NCBI GenBank assembly: GCA_945890595.1
Contig: CAMDCQ010000049.1
Location: 1-14,127 of the forward strand
Length of the DNA: 14,127 bases
Reading direction: 5' to 3'
Source: Chitinophaga pinensis
GTDB taxonomy: Bacteria > Bacteroidota > Bacteroidia > NS11-12g > UBA9320
Part shown: piece by piece, positions 1 through 5,846 of the stretch
Layout of the letters: each line of letters begins with the position of its first letter
Numbering within the stretch: position 1 is the first letter of the stretch
Translations under genes and position numbers: made by a program
The notes under the pieces: model-generated
What the model was told of the DNA's origin: nothing
Databases searched by the model: none
Seen by the model: the letters and a program-made list of their open reading frames with translations, nothing else

Positions 1-387
1 TACATCACTGTACTGATTTAAACCGAAACTCATTGCCATTTTTCGTTTGGTTTCAAAAGGAAATGCCATTGCAAAGTGACTAAAATTACCTGTGCGAGTG
101 TTCGCACTTAGGCTTTCTGTAGATAATTTTCCCATACTCATATAGGCCCCAATATCGAACACAGTATATTTTAAGCTTGCCAAACTAGCCGGGTTATTGG
201 GCGTAAACGAGTTTTCGCTTTGCTGTGCTATAGAAGCTCCGCCTGTTGCCGCGTGTTGCGTAAAACCGTTTTGTTTTAATTCTCCTAGCCCAGCAAAACT
301 GTATGGCGACGAAGTACCTAACTGCCCGAAACTACTTACTGACACTAATACCAAAAGGATAGTCCAATAACTTTTATTTTTTAGCAT
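1..387 (-). CDS. FadL-like outer membrane protein, 3' end outside window (partial)
   Basis: Reading the minus strand from the ATG at 385-387 gives 129 open codons up to the window edge, so the C-terminal part of the gene is missing. Residues 1-22 form a signal peptide: a basic start, a hydrophobic core WTILLVLVSV, then SSFGQ. The mature part begins with SSPYSFAGLGEL and continues to a Gly-rich segment (ATGGAS) and NPASLASLKYTVFDIG. This pattern is typical of FadL/OmpP1-like beta-barrel proteins of Bacteroidota, and a similar pattern occurs in the protein at 2729-4216. The start overlaps the end of coaX by 14 bases, so it is probably translated from the birA-coaX transcript. In related genomes I recall an uncharacterised outer membrane protein of this kind following coaX. 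The cargo or role cannot be read from the sequence. Confidence 0.8.
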   Translation of the reverse strand, partial: MLKNKSYWTILLVLVSVSSFGQLGTSSPYSFAGLGELKQNGFTQHAATGGASIAQQSENSFTPNNPASLASLKYTVFDIGAYMSMGKLSTESLSANTRTGNFSHFAMAFPFETKRKMAMSFGLNQYSDV

Positions 388-1090
388 TGTATTCAATGAT
401 GTGATTTAACCCCTCTAAAACTAACTTTGGGCGTGCGAATATCTTATTTTTAACTTCTTTAACAAAATGTAACTTAATACTACTGCAATCAACTACTTTA
501 AAATGCCCAAAACGTGCATTGAGTTGACCAATGTGCCCATTTATTTCATATTCGATTCCTCTGCATACTCCCACTTGCATCGATTCTGCTGTATTCTTTC
601 CTGGGAAGGTTACATTGTAGTCATATTCCACTAATGGTAAACTAGCAGTAAATTGATTCATTGCCATGAGTCTCAAGTTCACGCCTGGAGATATCAGTCC
701 TCCCTCAAAACATCCTTGATTAACTAAATCCAAGGTGAGACATGTTCCTAAATCTATCACCAACCAAATAGCCTCTTTATCCAAGTAATGAGCCGCCACC
801 GCAGTGGCAATTCTATCTCGACCCAACGTGTGTGGCGTATTGTAATTGAGCGATATTGGCAGCTTTGTTTCCGGATTCAAGAATGCTGATTCGCCTCTCG
901 TTTCTATGATATAGGCTTCTAGGGCTTTATTCTCACCGGATTTACAAACTAACACGTGCTGCAGATTAACCTCTTTTTCAAGTTCTTTATAGATGTCAAG
1001 CGCAAAAGGTTTTAAGTACCTTACTTCTTGGCCATCCTGATATAAAGCCGCTTTGGTGCTGGTATTACCTATATCTATGCAAAGATTCAT
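374..1090 (-). CDS. coaX: Type III pantothenate kinase (CoaX)
   Basis: This cytoplasmic enzyme phosphorylates pantothenate with ATP, the first step of coenzyme A synthesis. The type III form belongs to the ASKHA fold. Visible motifs, numbered from the preferred start, are the N-terminal phosphate loop IDIGNTS (5-11), GRDR (90-93) carrying the expected catalytic Asp, DLGTCLTLD (113-121) and GGLISPG (130-136). At 238 residues it is near the usual 240-260. I prefer the ATG at 1088-1090 over the in-frame ATG at 1097-1099. It puts the protein start directly before the IDIGNT motif and makes an ATGA overlap with the birA stop, a classic sign of coupled translation. BirA and CoaX are fused into one protein in some bacteria such as Neisseria, so the pairing is functional: CoA and biotin both feed acetyl-CoA carboxylation. 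Confidence 0.95.
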   Translation of the reverse strand: MNLCIDIGNTSTKAALYQDGQEVRYLKPFALDIYKELEKEVNLQHVLVCKSGENKALEAYIIETRGESAFLNPETKLPISLNYNTPHTLGRDRIATAVAAHYLDKEAIWLVIDLGTCLTLDLVNQGCFEGGLISPGVNLRLMAMNQFTASLPLVEYDYNVTFPGKNTAESMQVGVCRGIEYEINGHIGQLNARFGHFKVVDCSSIKLHFVKEVKNKIFARPKLVLEGLNHIIEYNAKK

Positions 1091-1803
1091 TTTATCCATT
1101 TTGTAATGTGATGCTCTATTTCAACTGTATTCCCGTTTTGACTTACTTTTAAATTCCCATTCGCCAGAATAGCATGCACCCTATAGACTTCTGAACGGTC
1201 TTTGTGCGCAAATGTTACATTTTCATTTTTTTTGTAGAGTACTTCATTGACTCCCATTAGCAAGATACTACTAGATTGAGTTAGAAAATGATAAAAAGCA
1301 TCATACACGCTATGCATTACATCTGTAACTTCTACTTTATTTTGCAACTCACGTCTTATAGATGTAGCAACTATTCCGTTAAACTTAAGCTGATTTACAT
1401 TAAGCCCAATGCCGACAATAGCATTTATTATAGCTCCGTTTGAAAACGTATTCTCAATCAATATACCTGAAATTTTTTGGTCTTTTACGTAAACATCATT
1501 TGGCCATTTTACATGAACTTGTGCAAGGCCCAAGCCTTGTAACGCTTGAACAACTGCCAGTACCGCAGCATTATTCAATTTAGAGAGGTCAGACACCGAA
1601 CCCACGTTATTGACTAAAAAGCTACATAGCATATTGGCAAAGGGCTCGCTTTCCCAGGTTTTTTCTCGTTGTCCCCTTCCTGCTGTTTGTTTACCAGCAA
1701 ATACCGCAAATGGAGACACCAAGTTCTGTGTTCGCCCTAATTCTTTGAGATACGAATTGGTAGAATCTACTTCGTGTACAAAATGTATGTTATACTGCTG
1801 CAA
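1087..1803 (-). CDS. birA: Biotin--[acetyl-CoA-carboxylase] ligase (monofunctional BirA)
   Basis: This enzyme makes biotinyl-AMP and transfers biotin to the carrier domain of acetyl-CoA carboxylase and related enzymes. The 238-residue protein contains only catalytic and C-terminal domains. It shows DSTN (13-16), the biotinyl-AMP loop GRGQREKTW (42-50), KWPND (99-103), Lys110 followed by SGIL.E (112-117), and GIGLNVN (131-137). There is no N-terminal helix-turn-helix, so it should not act as a biotin repressor. The start is unusual. The frame has a stop at 1813-1815 and no ATG before the DSTN motif, so initiation must use TTG at 1801-1803 or an even rarer codon just upstream. The gene leads the birA-coaX-outer membrane protein unit and diverges from rsfS. 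Confidence 0.93.
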   Translation of the reverse strand: MQQYNIHFVHEVDSTNSYLKELGRTQNLVSPFAVFAGKQTAGRGQREKTWESEPFANMLCSFLVNNVGSVSDLSKLNNAAVLAVVQALQGLGLAQVHVKWPNDVYVKDQKISGILIENTFSNGAIINAIVGIGLNVNQLKFNGIVATSIRRELQNKVEVTDVMHSVYDAFYHFLTQSSSILLMGVNEVLYKKNENVTFAHKDRSEVYRVHAILANGNLKVSQNGNTVEIEHHITKWIK

Positions 1804-1861
1804 GATAATAAGCTACTGTTTACTCTTTATTATAGGTAGTGCTGTATTGCACATATTCGCC

Positions 1862-1880
1862 TAATTTTGCAGCAAAGTTA
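1862..1880. promoter_or_regulatory. Opposed -7-like elements in the birA/rsfS divergent promoter region
   Basis: The 19-base stretch TAATTTTGCAGCAAAGTTA is a palindrome with 8 of 9 base pairs matching around a central A. Each half is also a match to the Bacteroidota -7 element TAnnTTTG: TAATTTTG on the plus strand (1862-1869) and TAACTTTG on the minus strand (1880-1873). The plus element would start rsfS RNA roughly 15 bases before its ATG. The minus element would give birA a leader of about 60 bases. No convincing -33 TTG at the usual 17-23 base spacing is visible for either. The palindrome could alternatively be a protein binding site. Function is inferred; the symmetry is seen directly. 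Confidence 0.4.
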
Positions 1881-1889
1881 TCTCAATAA

Positions 1890-2261
1890 ATGGCAAAAAC
1901 CGTGAAGGCAGACGATGTACTTGTAGAAGTAATCATAAAAGGCATGCAAGACAAAAAAGCTAAGAACATTGTAAAAATTGATCTTAGAAAAATAAATGAA
2001 GCTGCCGCAGACTATTTTATAATTTGCCACGGTGACAGCGATCGTCAAGTAAAAGCCATTGCCGATAATGTTGAGGACGAAGCAAGAGAAGCACTAAAAG
2101 AAAAGCCCCATAGCCGTGAGGGTCAAGGTCAAAATAGATGGGTACTTTTAGACTACGTGAACGTTGTAGTGCATGTTTTTCAGAAAGATGTACGTGATTT
2201 TTACGAGATAGAAGACATCTGGCACGATGGTAAATTTACGAATTATGAAGATTTAGACTAG
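1890..2261 (+). CDS. rsfS: Ribosomal silencing factor RsfS (YbeB/Iojap family)
   Basis: RsfS binds ribosomal protein L14 (uL14) on the large subunit and blocks subunit joining when nutrients are short. The 123-residue protein has the family pattern: a helical start (VIIKGMQDKKAKNIVKIDL), then ADYFIICHGDSDRQVKAIADNV, EGQGQNRWVLLDYVNVVVHVF, and the ending RDFYEIEDIWHDGK. Length fits the family. The ATG at 1890 is the only sensible start. It diverges from birA, an arrangement I recall as common in Bacteroidota, where ftsH usually follows rsfS. Here the next gene instead lies on the opposite strand and belongs to another family, so rsfS appears to be transcribed alone. Confidence 0.94.
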   Translation: MAKTVKADDVLVEVIIKGMQDKKAKNIVKIDLRKINEAAADYFIICHGDSDRQVKAIADNVEDEAREALKEKPHSREGQGQNRWVLLDYVNVVVHVFQKDVRDFYEIEDIWHDGKFTNYEDLD

Positions 2262-2320
2262 AATCAAGTCTTTTTCAAACCATTTATTACACCACTTGCG
2301 GTTTTGATATTTCTATTTTG

Positions 2321-2716
2321 TTAGATGCTTATTTTGATTGCATTGCCAAAATAAGGGGCTTCCGCAACGTCAGAATGATGAATTTTATTTTTCACTAGTA
2401 CTTTTTTTACCTCTGCTCTAAGCACACCTTCACCCCTACCCACAATAACATACGCTATACGAATGTTCTTCTTTTTAAAATCCTGTAAAAAGTGAGAAAA
2501 TTCCTCTAATTGAAGTTTTAATTTCTCTCCCGGTGCGATATTATTTCTGGAGGGATAGAGTTTTTCAAAGTGCAAATCCAACTCTACCTTACGCTGTTGC
2601 GCATTGGATTTATGTATTTCTTTGGAAGATGACATCCCTTCGGATGATGATGCCGAAAAGTCTCCTAACATCATGCGCTTTAATAAGTTTACATCAATGG
2701 GCTCTTGTTCATCCAT
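2321..2716 (-). CDS. Short Smr-domain protein with degenerate HGxG signature
   Basis: The 131-residue protein has a charged, Ser-rich N-terminal part (1-45) followed by a C-terminal Smr-like domain. The first Smr signature is recognisable as ELDLHFEKLYP (46-56), with the LDLH core. The second is VIVGRGEGVLR, where the family normally has HGxGxGxLR; the His is replaced by Val. The end, PYFGNAIKISI, resembles the terminal strand of the DUF2027/Smr proteins of Bacteroidota, which are usually more than 300 residues long. Smr domains bind or cut nucleic acids, but with the signature His missing such activity is doubtful. It starts 12 bases after the stop of the outer membrane protein at 2729-4216 and is probably the last gene of that unit. 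The family call is good; a role cannot be given. Confidence 0.75.
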   Translation of the reverse strand: MDEQEPIDVNLLKRMMLGDFSASSSEGMSSSKEIHKSNAQQRKVELDLHFEKLYPSRNNIAPGEKLKLQLEEFSHFLQDFKKKNIRIAYVIVGRGEGVLRAEVKKVLVKNKIHHSDVAEAPYFGNAIKISI

Positions 2717-2728
2717 TGCGCAAACATA

Positions 2729-4216
2729 CTAGAATTTACTGGTTACTGTTACCATCAAACGAGTGCCCATTAATGAGTTTGACACACCTTGAGGTGTGAT
2801 TCCAGGAATGGTATAAGGAACATAAACGTCGCTAACTATGTCCTTAGACATTCCGACGTCTAAGGCCCATCTTTTCTCTTGTATTCCAAAACCTCCACTT
2901 ATTATTCGTCGACTATACTCACTGCCACTAGAAAGAGGATTACCAATTGTAGCAAAGCCAGTTCTAAGCCTGAAACTATTGAGTACATATTCTGCACCTA
3001 TTTTGAGATTGGTGGTATTGGAATATTTGGTAGCGATATTATCATTCACATCTTCAAATAATGTAGCATCAGAAGAAAGATTCATCAGGCTGTAGTCTAT
3101 TGATTCTATCTCTTCAGAAATAAAACCCTTTTTACCAAAAAGGTAAGCTCCTTGCAAACCATATTTTGTAGGAGTTACAACACTATAGCTAAATTTCTTT
3201 TCCATGGTTTTTAACTCTTCCGAACCTCCTTCATCGTATTGGACGCTTAGCGCGTCGCTATAATTATCTGTCAATATGAGTTTGGTTGGGGTATGTAAAG
3301 TACCTCCAAAACGTAAATTAGCATTTGGTCTAAAAATAATACCAAGTCTTCCGCCCACACCATAACCTGAAGTTTGAAGATTTCGTGAAAACTCAAAACT
3401 ATTCCAATTATTCCCAGTAAGTGCATTATCGGTTTCAGAAAAAGTGTTCTTTTCAGAATAATTCACGTTGCTTAAATTTATTGCCACACCCAAATATAAT
3501 TTATGCTCATAATTTGCAGCATACGCTATATTGAACTCATTCATGCCTCCTTGAGAGACTATTTGTCCTCGTTGACCGATGCCTCCTAACGCTTTATCGT
3601 AGGTAGGGACATAATTTTTATTACTACTTGAATCAATCAAATACGTGTACCAAAACATATTTTCAAAGTAGTAATACCCCTGATTTTGTTGTTCTTGATT
3701 AGACTCTAAGGCGCTATAGTCAAGTCCTTCCACAAAGCTGGCTACATAATCGGTATACGAATTATTACTAACTCCCTTAAAGCTCATATTCCTATTGAAC
3801 GATGCACTTCTATTGTACCCTAACTGAAAATTTACATTCACCCATCCTGTAGTGGTCGGATTACCTCTTTTTATTTTTCGTTCCGTAAAAATTAAATTTA
3901 CAGCACTTAATTCAGGGTTAAATGTGCTGCTATTCTTTTTTAGACCATCCAAATAACTAGACTGATTTTTTTGAGTATTCGTCCCTAGTGAAAAATCAAA
4001 TATGTTTGTTTTGTATTGCGCCAAGCCTGCCGGATTAGATTGTACGACTGAAGGGTCGGCTCCAAGTGCCCCGACCGCTCCTACTAGACCTATTGACCGT
4101 GCAGTTGTCCCCAAAGCAGGAGTGTTTGAATATCTAAGAGCATCTACATCACTTTGAGCTAAAGCCACAGTAGTATAAGCACACATTACAGCCAAATAAA
4201 TTATTTTGTTTTTCAT
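2729..4216 (-). CDS. FadL/OmpP1-like outer membrane protein
   Basis: This is a 495-residue predicted outer membrane beta-barrel. I start it at the ATG at 4214-4216. The frame can be extended only to a TTG at 4240, and the ATG puts a clear signal peptide at the N-terminus: MKNKIIYLAVMCAYTTVALA, then cleavage before Q. The mature N-terminus carries the pattern of the FadL-like family of Bacteroidota: RYSN, an Ala/Gly-rich segment (GLVGAVGALGADPSVVQ), NPAGLAQYKTNIFDFS. It then has alternating aromatic and polar residues typical of barrel strands and ends in VTVTSKF, with the final Phe seen in many barrels. FadL-type barrels pass hydrophobic substrates, but the substrate here is unknown. It follows the lipoprotein gene by 38 bases and precedes the Smr gene by 12. 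Confidence 0.85.
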   Translation of the reverse strand: MKNKIIYLAVMCAYTTVALAQSDVDALRYSNTPALGTTARSIGLVGAVGALGADPSVVQSNPAGLAQYKTNIFDFSLGTNTQKNQSSYLDGLKKNSSTFNPELSAVNLIFTERKIKRGNPTTTGWVNVNFQLGYNRSASFNRNMSFKGVSNNSYTDYVASFVEGLDYSALESNQEQQNQGYYYFENMFWYTYLIDSSSNKNYVPTYDKALGGIGQRGQIVSQGGMNEFNIAYAANYEHKLYLGVAINLSNVNYSEKNTFSETDNALTGNNWNSFEFSRNLQTSGYGVGGRLGIIFRPNANLRFGGTLHTPTKLILTDNYSDALSVQYDEGGSEELKTMEKKFSYSVVTPTKYGLQGAYLFGKKGFISEEIESIDYSLMNLSSDATLFEDVNDNIATKYSNTTNLKIGAEYVLNSFRLRTGFATIGNPLSSGSEYSRRIISGGFGIQEKRWALDVGMSKDIVSDVYVPYTIPGITPQGVSNSLMGTRLMVTVTSKF

Positions 4217-4254
4217 ATTGTATTTTTTTTTAAAAATCAATTGGGTAAATGATA

Positions 4255-5763
4255 TTATCTTCTTGGGCCACCAGCGCTACTAGAAGAACTCGGTGATGGT
4301 GATGAACTTCGACTTGGCGTTGACCCTGAAGATCTGCTACTACTAGGGGCTACGCTGGGTGACGAACTTCGACTTGGTGATGATACTGCAGGTCTGCTAC
4401 TGCTGCTGGGGATAGAACTAGAAGAGGAACTTCGACTTGGTGATGATGCTGCTGGTCTACTACTGCTGCTGGGTGTAGAACTATAAGAGGAACTTCGACT
4501 TGGCGACGATGCTGCGGGTCTGCTACTGCTGCTGGGGGTAGAACTATAAGAGGAACTTCGACTTGGCGATGATGCTGCGGGTCTACTACTGCTGGGCAGT
4601 GTATTGGTGTACAAAGGTTTCTCAGCACTCGGAGTCACTGATCTCGAAGGGGCACTTATAGGCGTACTCCTTCTGTTAGGCTCTTGCGATCTCGTTACAT
4701 CTCCCCGAGTTGAAGGATTTTGGTTAATTCCAAGCTCTCTTTGGTATCCTGTTTTATCCCTATTTTCTTCTTCACTTTGTTTATTTCCATTAACACTTCT
4801 ATTAGCTTGAGGAATAGTATTGGACCTAACACCTATGTCCCCAGTAGTAGGACGAAATCCAGGATTTGTAACTCTACTGTTACCCATATTCGTAGGTTTT
4901 TTTTCTGAAGTAGGCCCCGTAAGACTGGATCGTTCACCTCCTGGCCTTCTGCCACCCGTGGAGCCATACGTATTTCCTGAAGTAGAATTGTTACCTACAC
5001 GCTGGCGAGGACTATTTGCAGCTTTAGTATACCGCTGTGAACCTTGGTAATGATTATTCCCAGTAGACAAATGATGCGATGAGTATTTGGTATAGTTTCT
5101 ATTACTGTAATAATTGTGGGAATAGCCATAGTTACCATATCCACAGTATGAATTTCGATAAGATCCGTAGGAATATCCTAAATTGTGATGACCCCAATTA
5201 GTCCCATAATAATTATTACAACCGGTATTTCTCCATGAATATCCTCCATACCAACCATTATAGGAGTTGTATCCCGTTCCCCAGCCACGATTAAATCTAT
5301 AAGGTCTTCCCCATGAATAGTAATTATAACTGGTATAAACCCAAGGATCGTAATTCCATGAATCATATCCATACCAACTATTGGTATACGTATTACGATA
5401 ATAGTTATTATTGCCAAAGGCACGACTATAGCCGTCAGCGTAGCCGTTTTCATAGCTGTATTCAAAATCTTCGTCTCTTAATCTACGTAGCTTTGTTTCA
5501 TAATCATCATCCTCGCCTGTGCCCGAGTAATCTTCTGTTGCAATCGGTTCTTCATCGTACAATGGTTCTTCTGAATTACCATAATCTTCGCTTTTCGTTA
5601 GAGGTGTATATTTTTGAGGAGCGGGTTGTGGTTCATATTGTACAATTTGAATATCATCCGAAGGGATAAAATAAACGTCATCGTAAGAGGATGAAGCCAT
5701 TCTGCTAGTAGAGCAACTAGCAAGAAAAAACGTTAAAAGAGCGATATTTATGTATAATTTCAT
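4255..5763 (-). CDS. Low-complexity lipoprotein with Tyr-rich region and Ser/Pro tandem repeats
   Basis: The 502-residue protein starts at the ATG at 5761-5763. It has a lipoprotein signal with lipobox LASC, so Cys17 should be lipidated and the protein anchored in a membrane. Four zones follow. Residues 18-56 are mixed. Residues 57-101 are strongly acidic. Residues 103-244 are rich in Tyr, Asn, Gly and Trp, with many YG, YN and WG steps. Residues 246-502 are basic and rich in Ser, Pro and Arg, with four 21-residue repeats at 391-474. There are no enzyme motifs. Related Tyr/Trp/Gly-rich lipoproteins next to a FadL-like gene and proS occur in other flavobacteria, as I recall, sometimes named after vitellogenin; that name says nothing about function. 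It leads a unit with the outer membrane protein and Smr genes. A surface or periplasmic structural role is a guess. Confidence 0.8.
   Translation of the reverse strand: MKLYINIALLTFFLASCSTSRMASSSYDDVYFIPSDDIQIVQYEPQPAPQKYTPLTKSEDYGNSEEPLYDEEPIATEDYSGTGEDDDYETKLRRLRDEDFEYSYENGYADGYSRAFGNNNYYRNTYTNSWYGYDSWNYDPWVYTSYNYYSWGRPYRFNRGWGTGYNSYNGWYGGYSWRNTGCNNYYGTNWGHHNLGYSYGSYRNSYCGYGNYGYSHNYYSNRNYTKYSSHHLSTGNNHYQGSQRYTKAANSPRQRVGNNSTSGNTYGSTGGRRPGGERSSLTGPTSEKKPTNMGNSRVTNPGFRPTTGDIGVRSNTIPQANRSVNGNKQSEEENRDKTGYQRELGINQNPSTRGDVTRSQEPNRRSTPISAPSRSVTPSAEKPLYTNTLPSSSRPAASSPSRSSSYSSTPSSSSRPAASSPSRSSSYSSTPSSSSRPAASSPSRSSSSSSIPSSSSRPAVSSPSRSSSPSVAPSSSRSSGSTPSRSSSPSPSSSSSAGGPRR
4342..4593 (-). repeat. Four 63-base tandem repeats coding Ser/Pro-rich units
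   Basis: This is 252 bases, exactly four units of 63 bases, within the 3' part of the lipoprotein gene. Each unit codes 21 residues with the theme SSSRPAASSPSR followed by SSS-X-SS-X-PS. The first two units are identical in protein, the third changes Tyr to Ser and Thr to Ile, and the fourth is more diverged (PAVSS, SPSVAPS). A shortened fifth copy follows before the stop. Because 63 is divisible by three, gain or loss of a unit would keep the reading frame. The gradient of divergence towards the 3' end suggests recent duplication of the upstream units. Confidence 0.92.
5032..5457 (-). other. Tyr/Asn/Gly/Trp-rich low-complexity segment of the lipoprotein
   Basis: These bases code residues 103-244 of the lipoprotein. 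The segment is dominated by Tyr, Asn, Gly, Ser and Trp, with motifs such as WYGYDSW, YNSYNGWYGGYSW and GYSYGSYRNSYCGYG, two lone Cys (182 and 207) and few aliphatic residues. It is not an exact tandem repeat. Composition of this kind is found in sticky, phase-separating or amyloid-like proteins, but that is only an analogy. Confidence 0.7.
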
Positions 5764-5794
5764 GGTGCTAAAAATTTAATTTCACTTAACGGTT

Positions 5795-5802
5795 TAAATT
5801 TG
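5795..5802 (+). promoter_or_regulatory. Possible -7 element for proS
   Basis: TAAATTTG matches the Bacteroidota -7 consensus TAnnTTTG and lies about 45 bases before the proS ATG. No clear -33 TTG is present at the expected distance, so support is weak. Confidence 0.3.
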
Positions 5803-5806
5803 CCGT

Positions 5807-5836
5807 CACATATAAATATTCAAGAAGCATACCAAA
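5807..5836 (-). promoter_or_regulatory. Candidate promoter of the lipoprotein-OMP-Smr unit
   Basis: On the minus strand, TTTG (5836-5833) is followed after 18 bases by TATATGTG (5814-5807). This fits the Bacteroidota pattern TTTG - 17 to 23 bases - TAnnTTTG with one mismatch in the -7 element. It would place the RNA start around 5800 and give a leader of roughly 37 bases before the lipoprotein ATG. It lies in the 83-base gap shared with proS and partly overlaps the likely proS leader. This is a pattern match only. Confidence 0.4.
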
Positions 5837-5846
5837 GACAACTTAA

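Noticed and set aside
1087..1803. Biotin repressor function of BirA
   Set aside because: The protein begins directly at the catalytic domain; there is no DNA-binding N-terminal domain.
1610..1864. Plus-strand 84-codon frame across the start of birA
   Set aside because: It is antisense to a well-supported enzyme gene and has no family features.
2255..2275. Possible terminator after rsfS: AGACT and AGTCT arms followed by T residues
   Set aside because: Only 5 base pairs with a 7-base loop, and the stem includes the stop region; too weak to call.
4342..4593. Possible CRISPR-like array because of regular repeats
   Set aside because: The repeats are directly adjacent with no unique spacers and code a Ser/Pro-rich protein in frame.
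4350..4628. 92-codon minus-strand reading frame with its own repeats
   Set aside because: It is an alternative frame of the lipoprotein's 63-base repeats; since 63 is divisible by three, every frame repeats and stays open. No start signal or family match.
5178..5465. 95-codon minus-strand frame rich in Ile and Val that looks like a membrane protein
   Set aside because: It is the shifted reading of the Tyr/Asn-rich region: TAT and AAT codons read one base off give Ile-rich sequence. The lipoprotein frame has a signal peptide and full length.
5789..5806. Inverted ACGG/CCGT flanking the possible proS -7 element
   Set aside because: Only the outer four pairs match; the interior is not symmetric, and such short matches are expected by chance.
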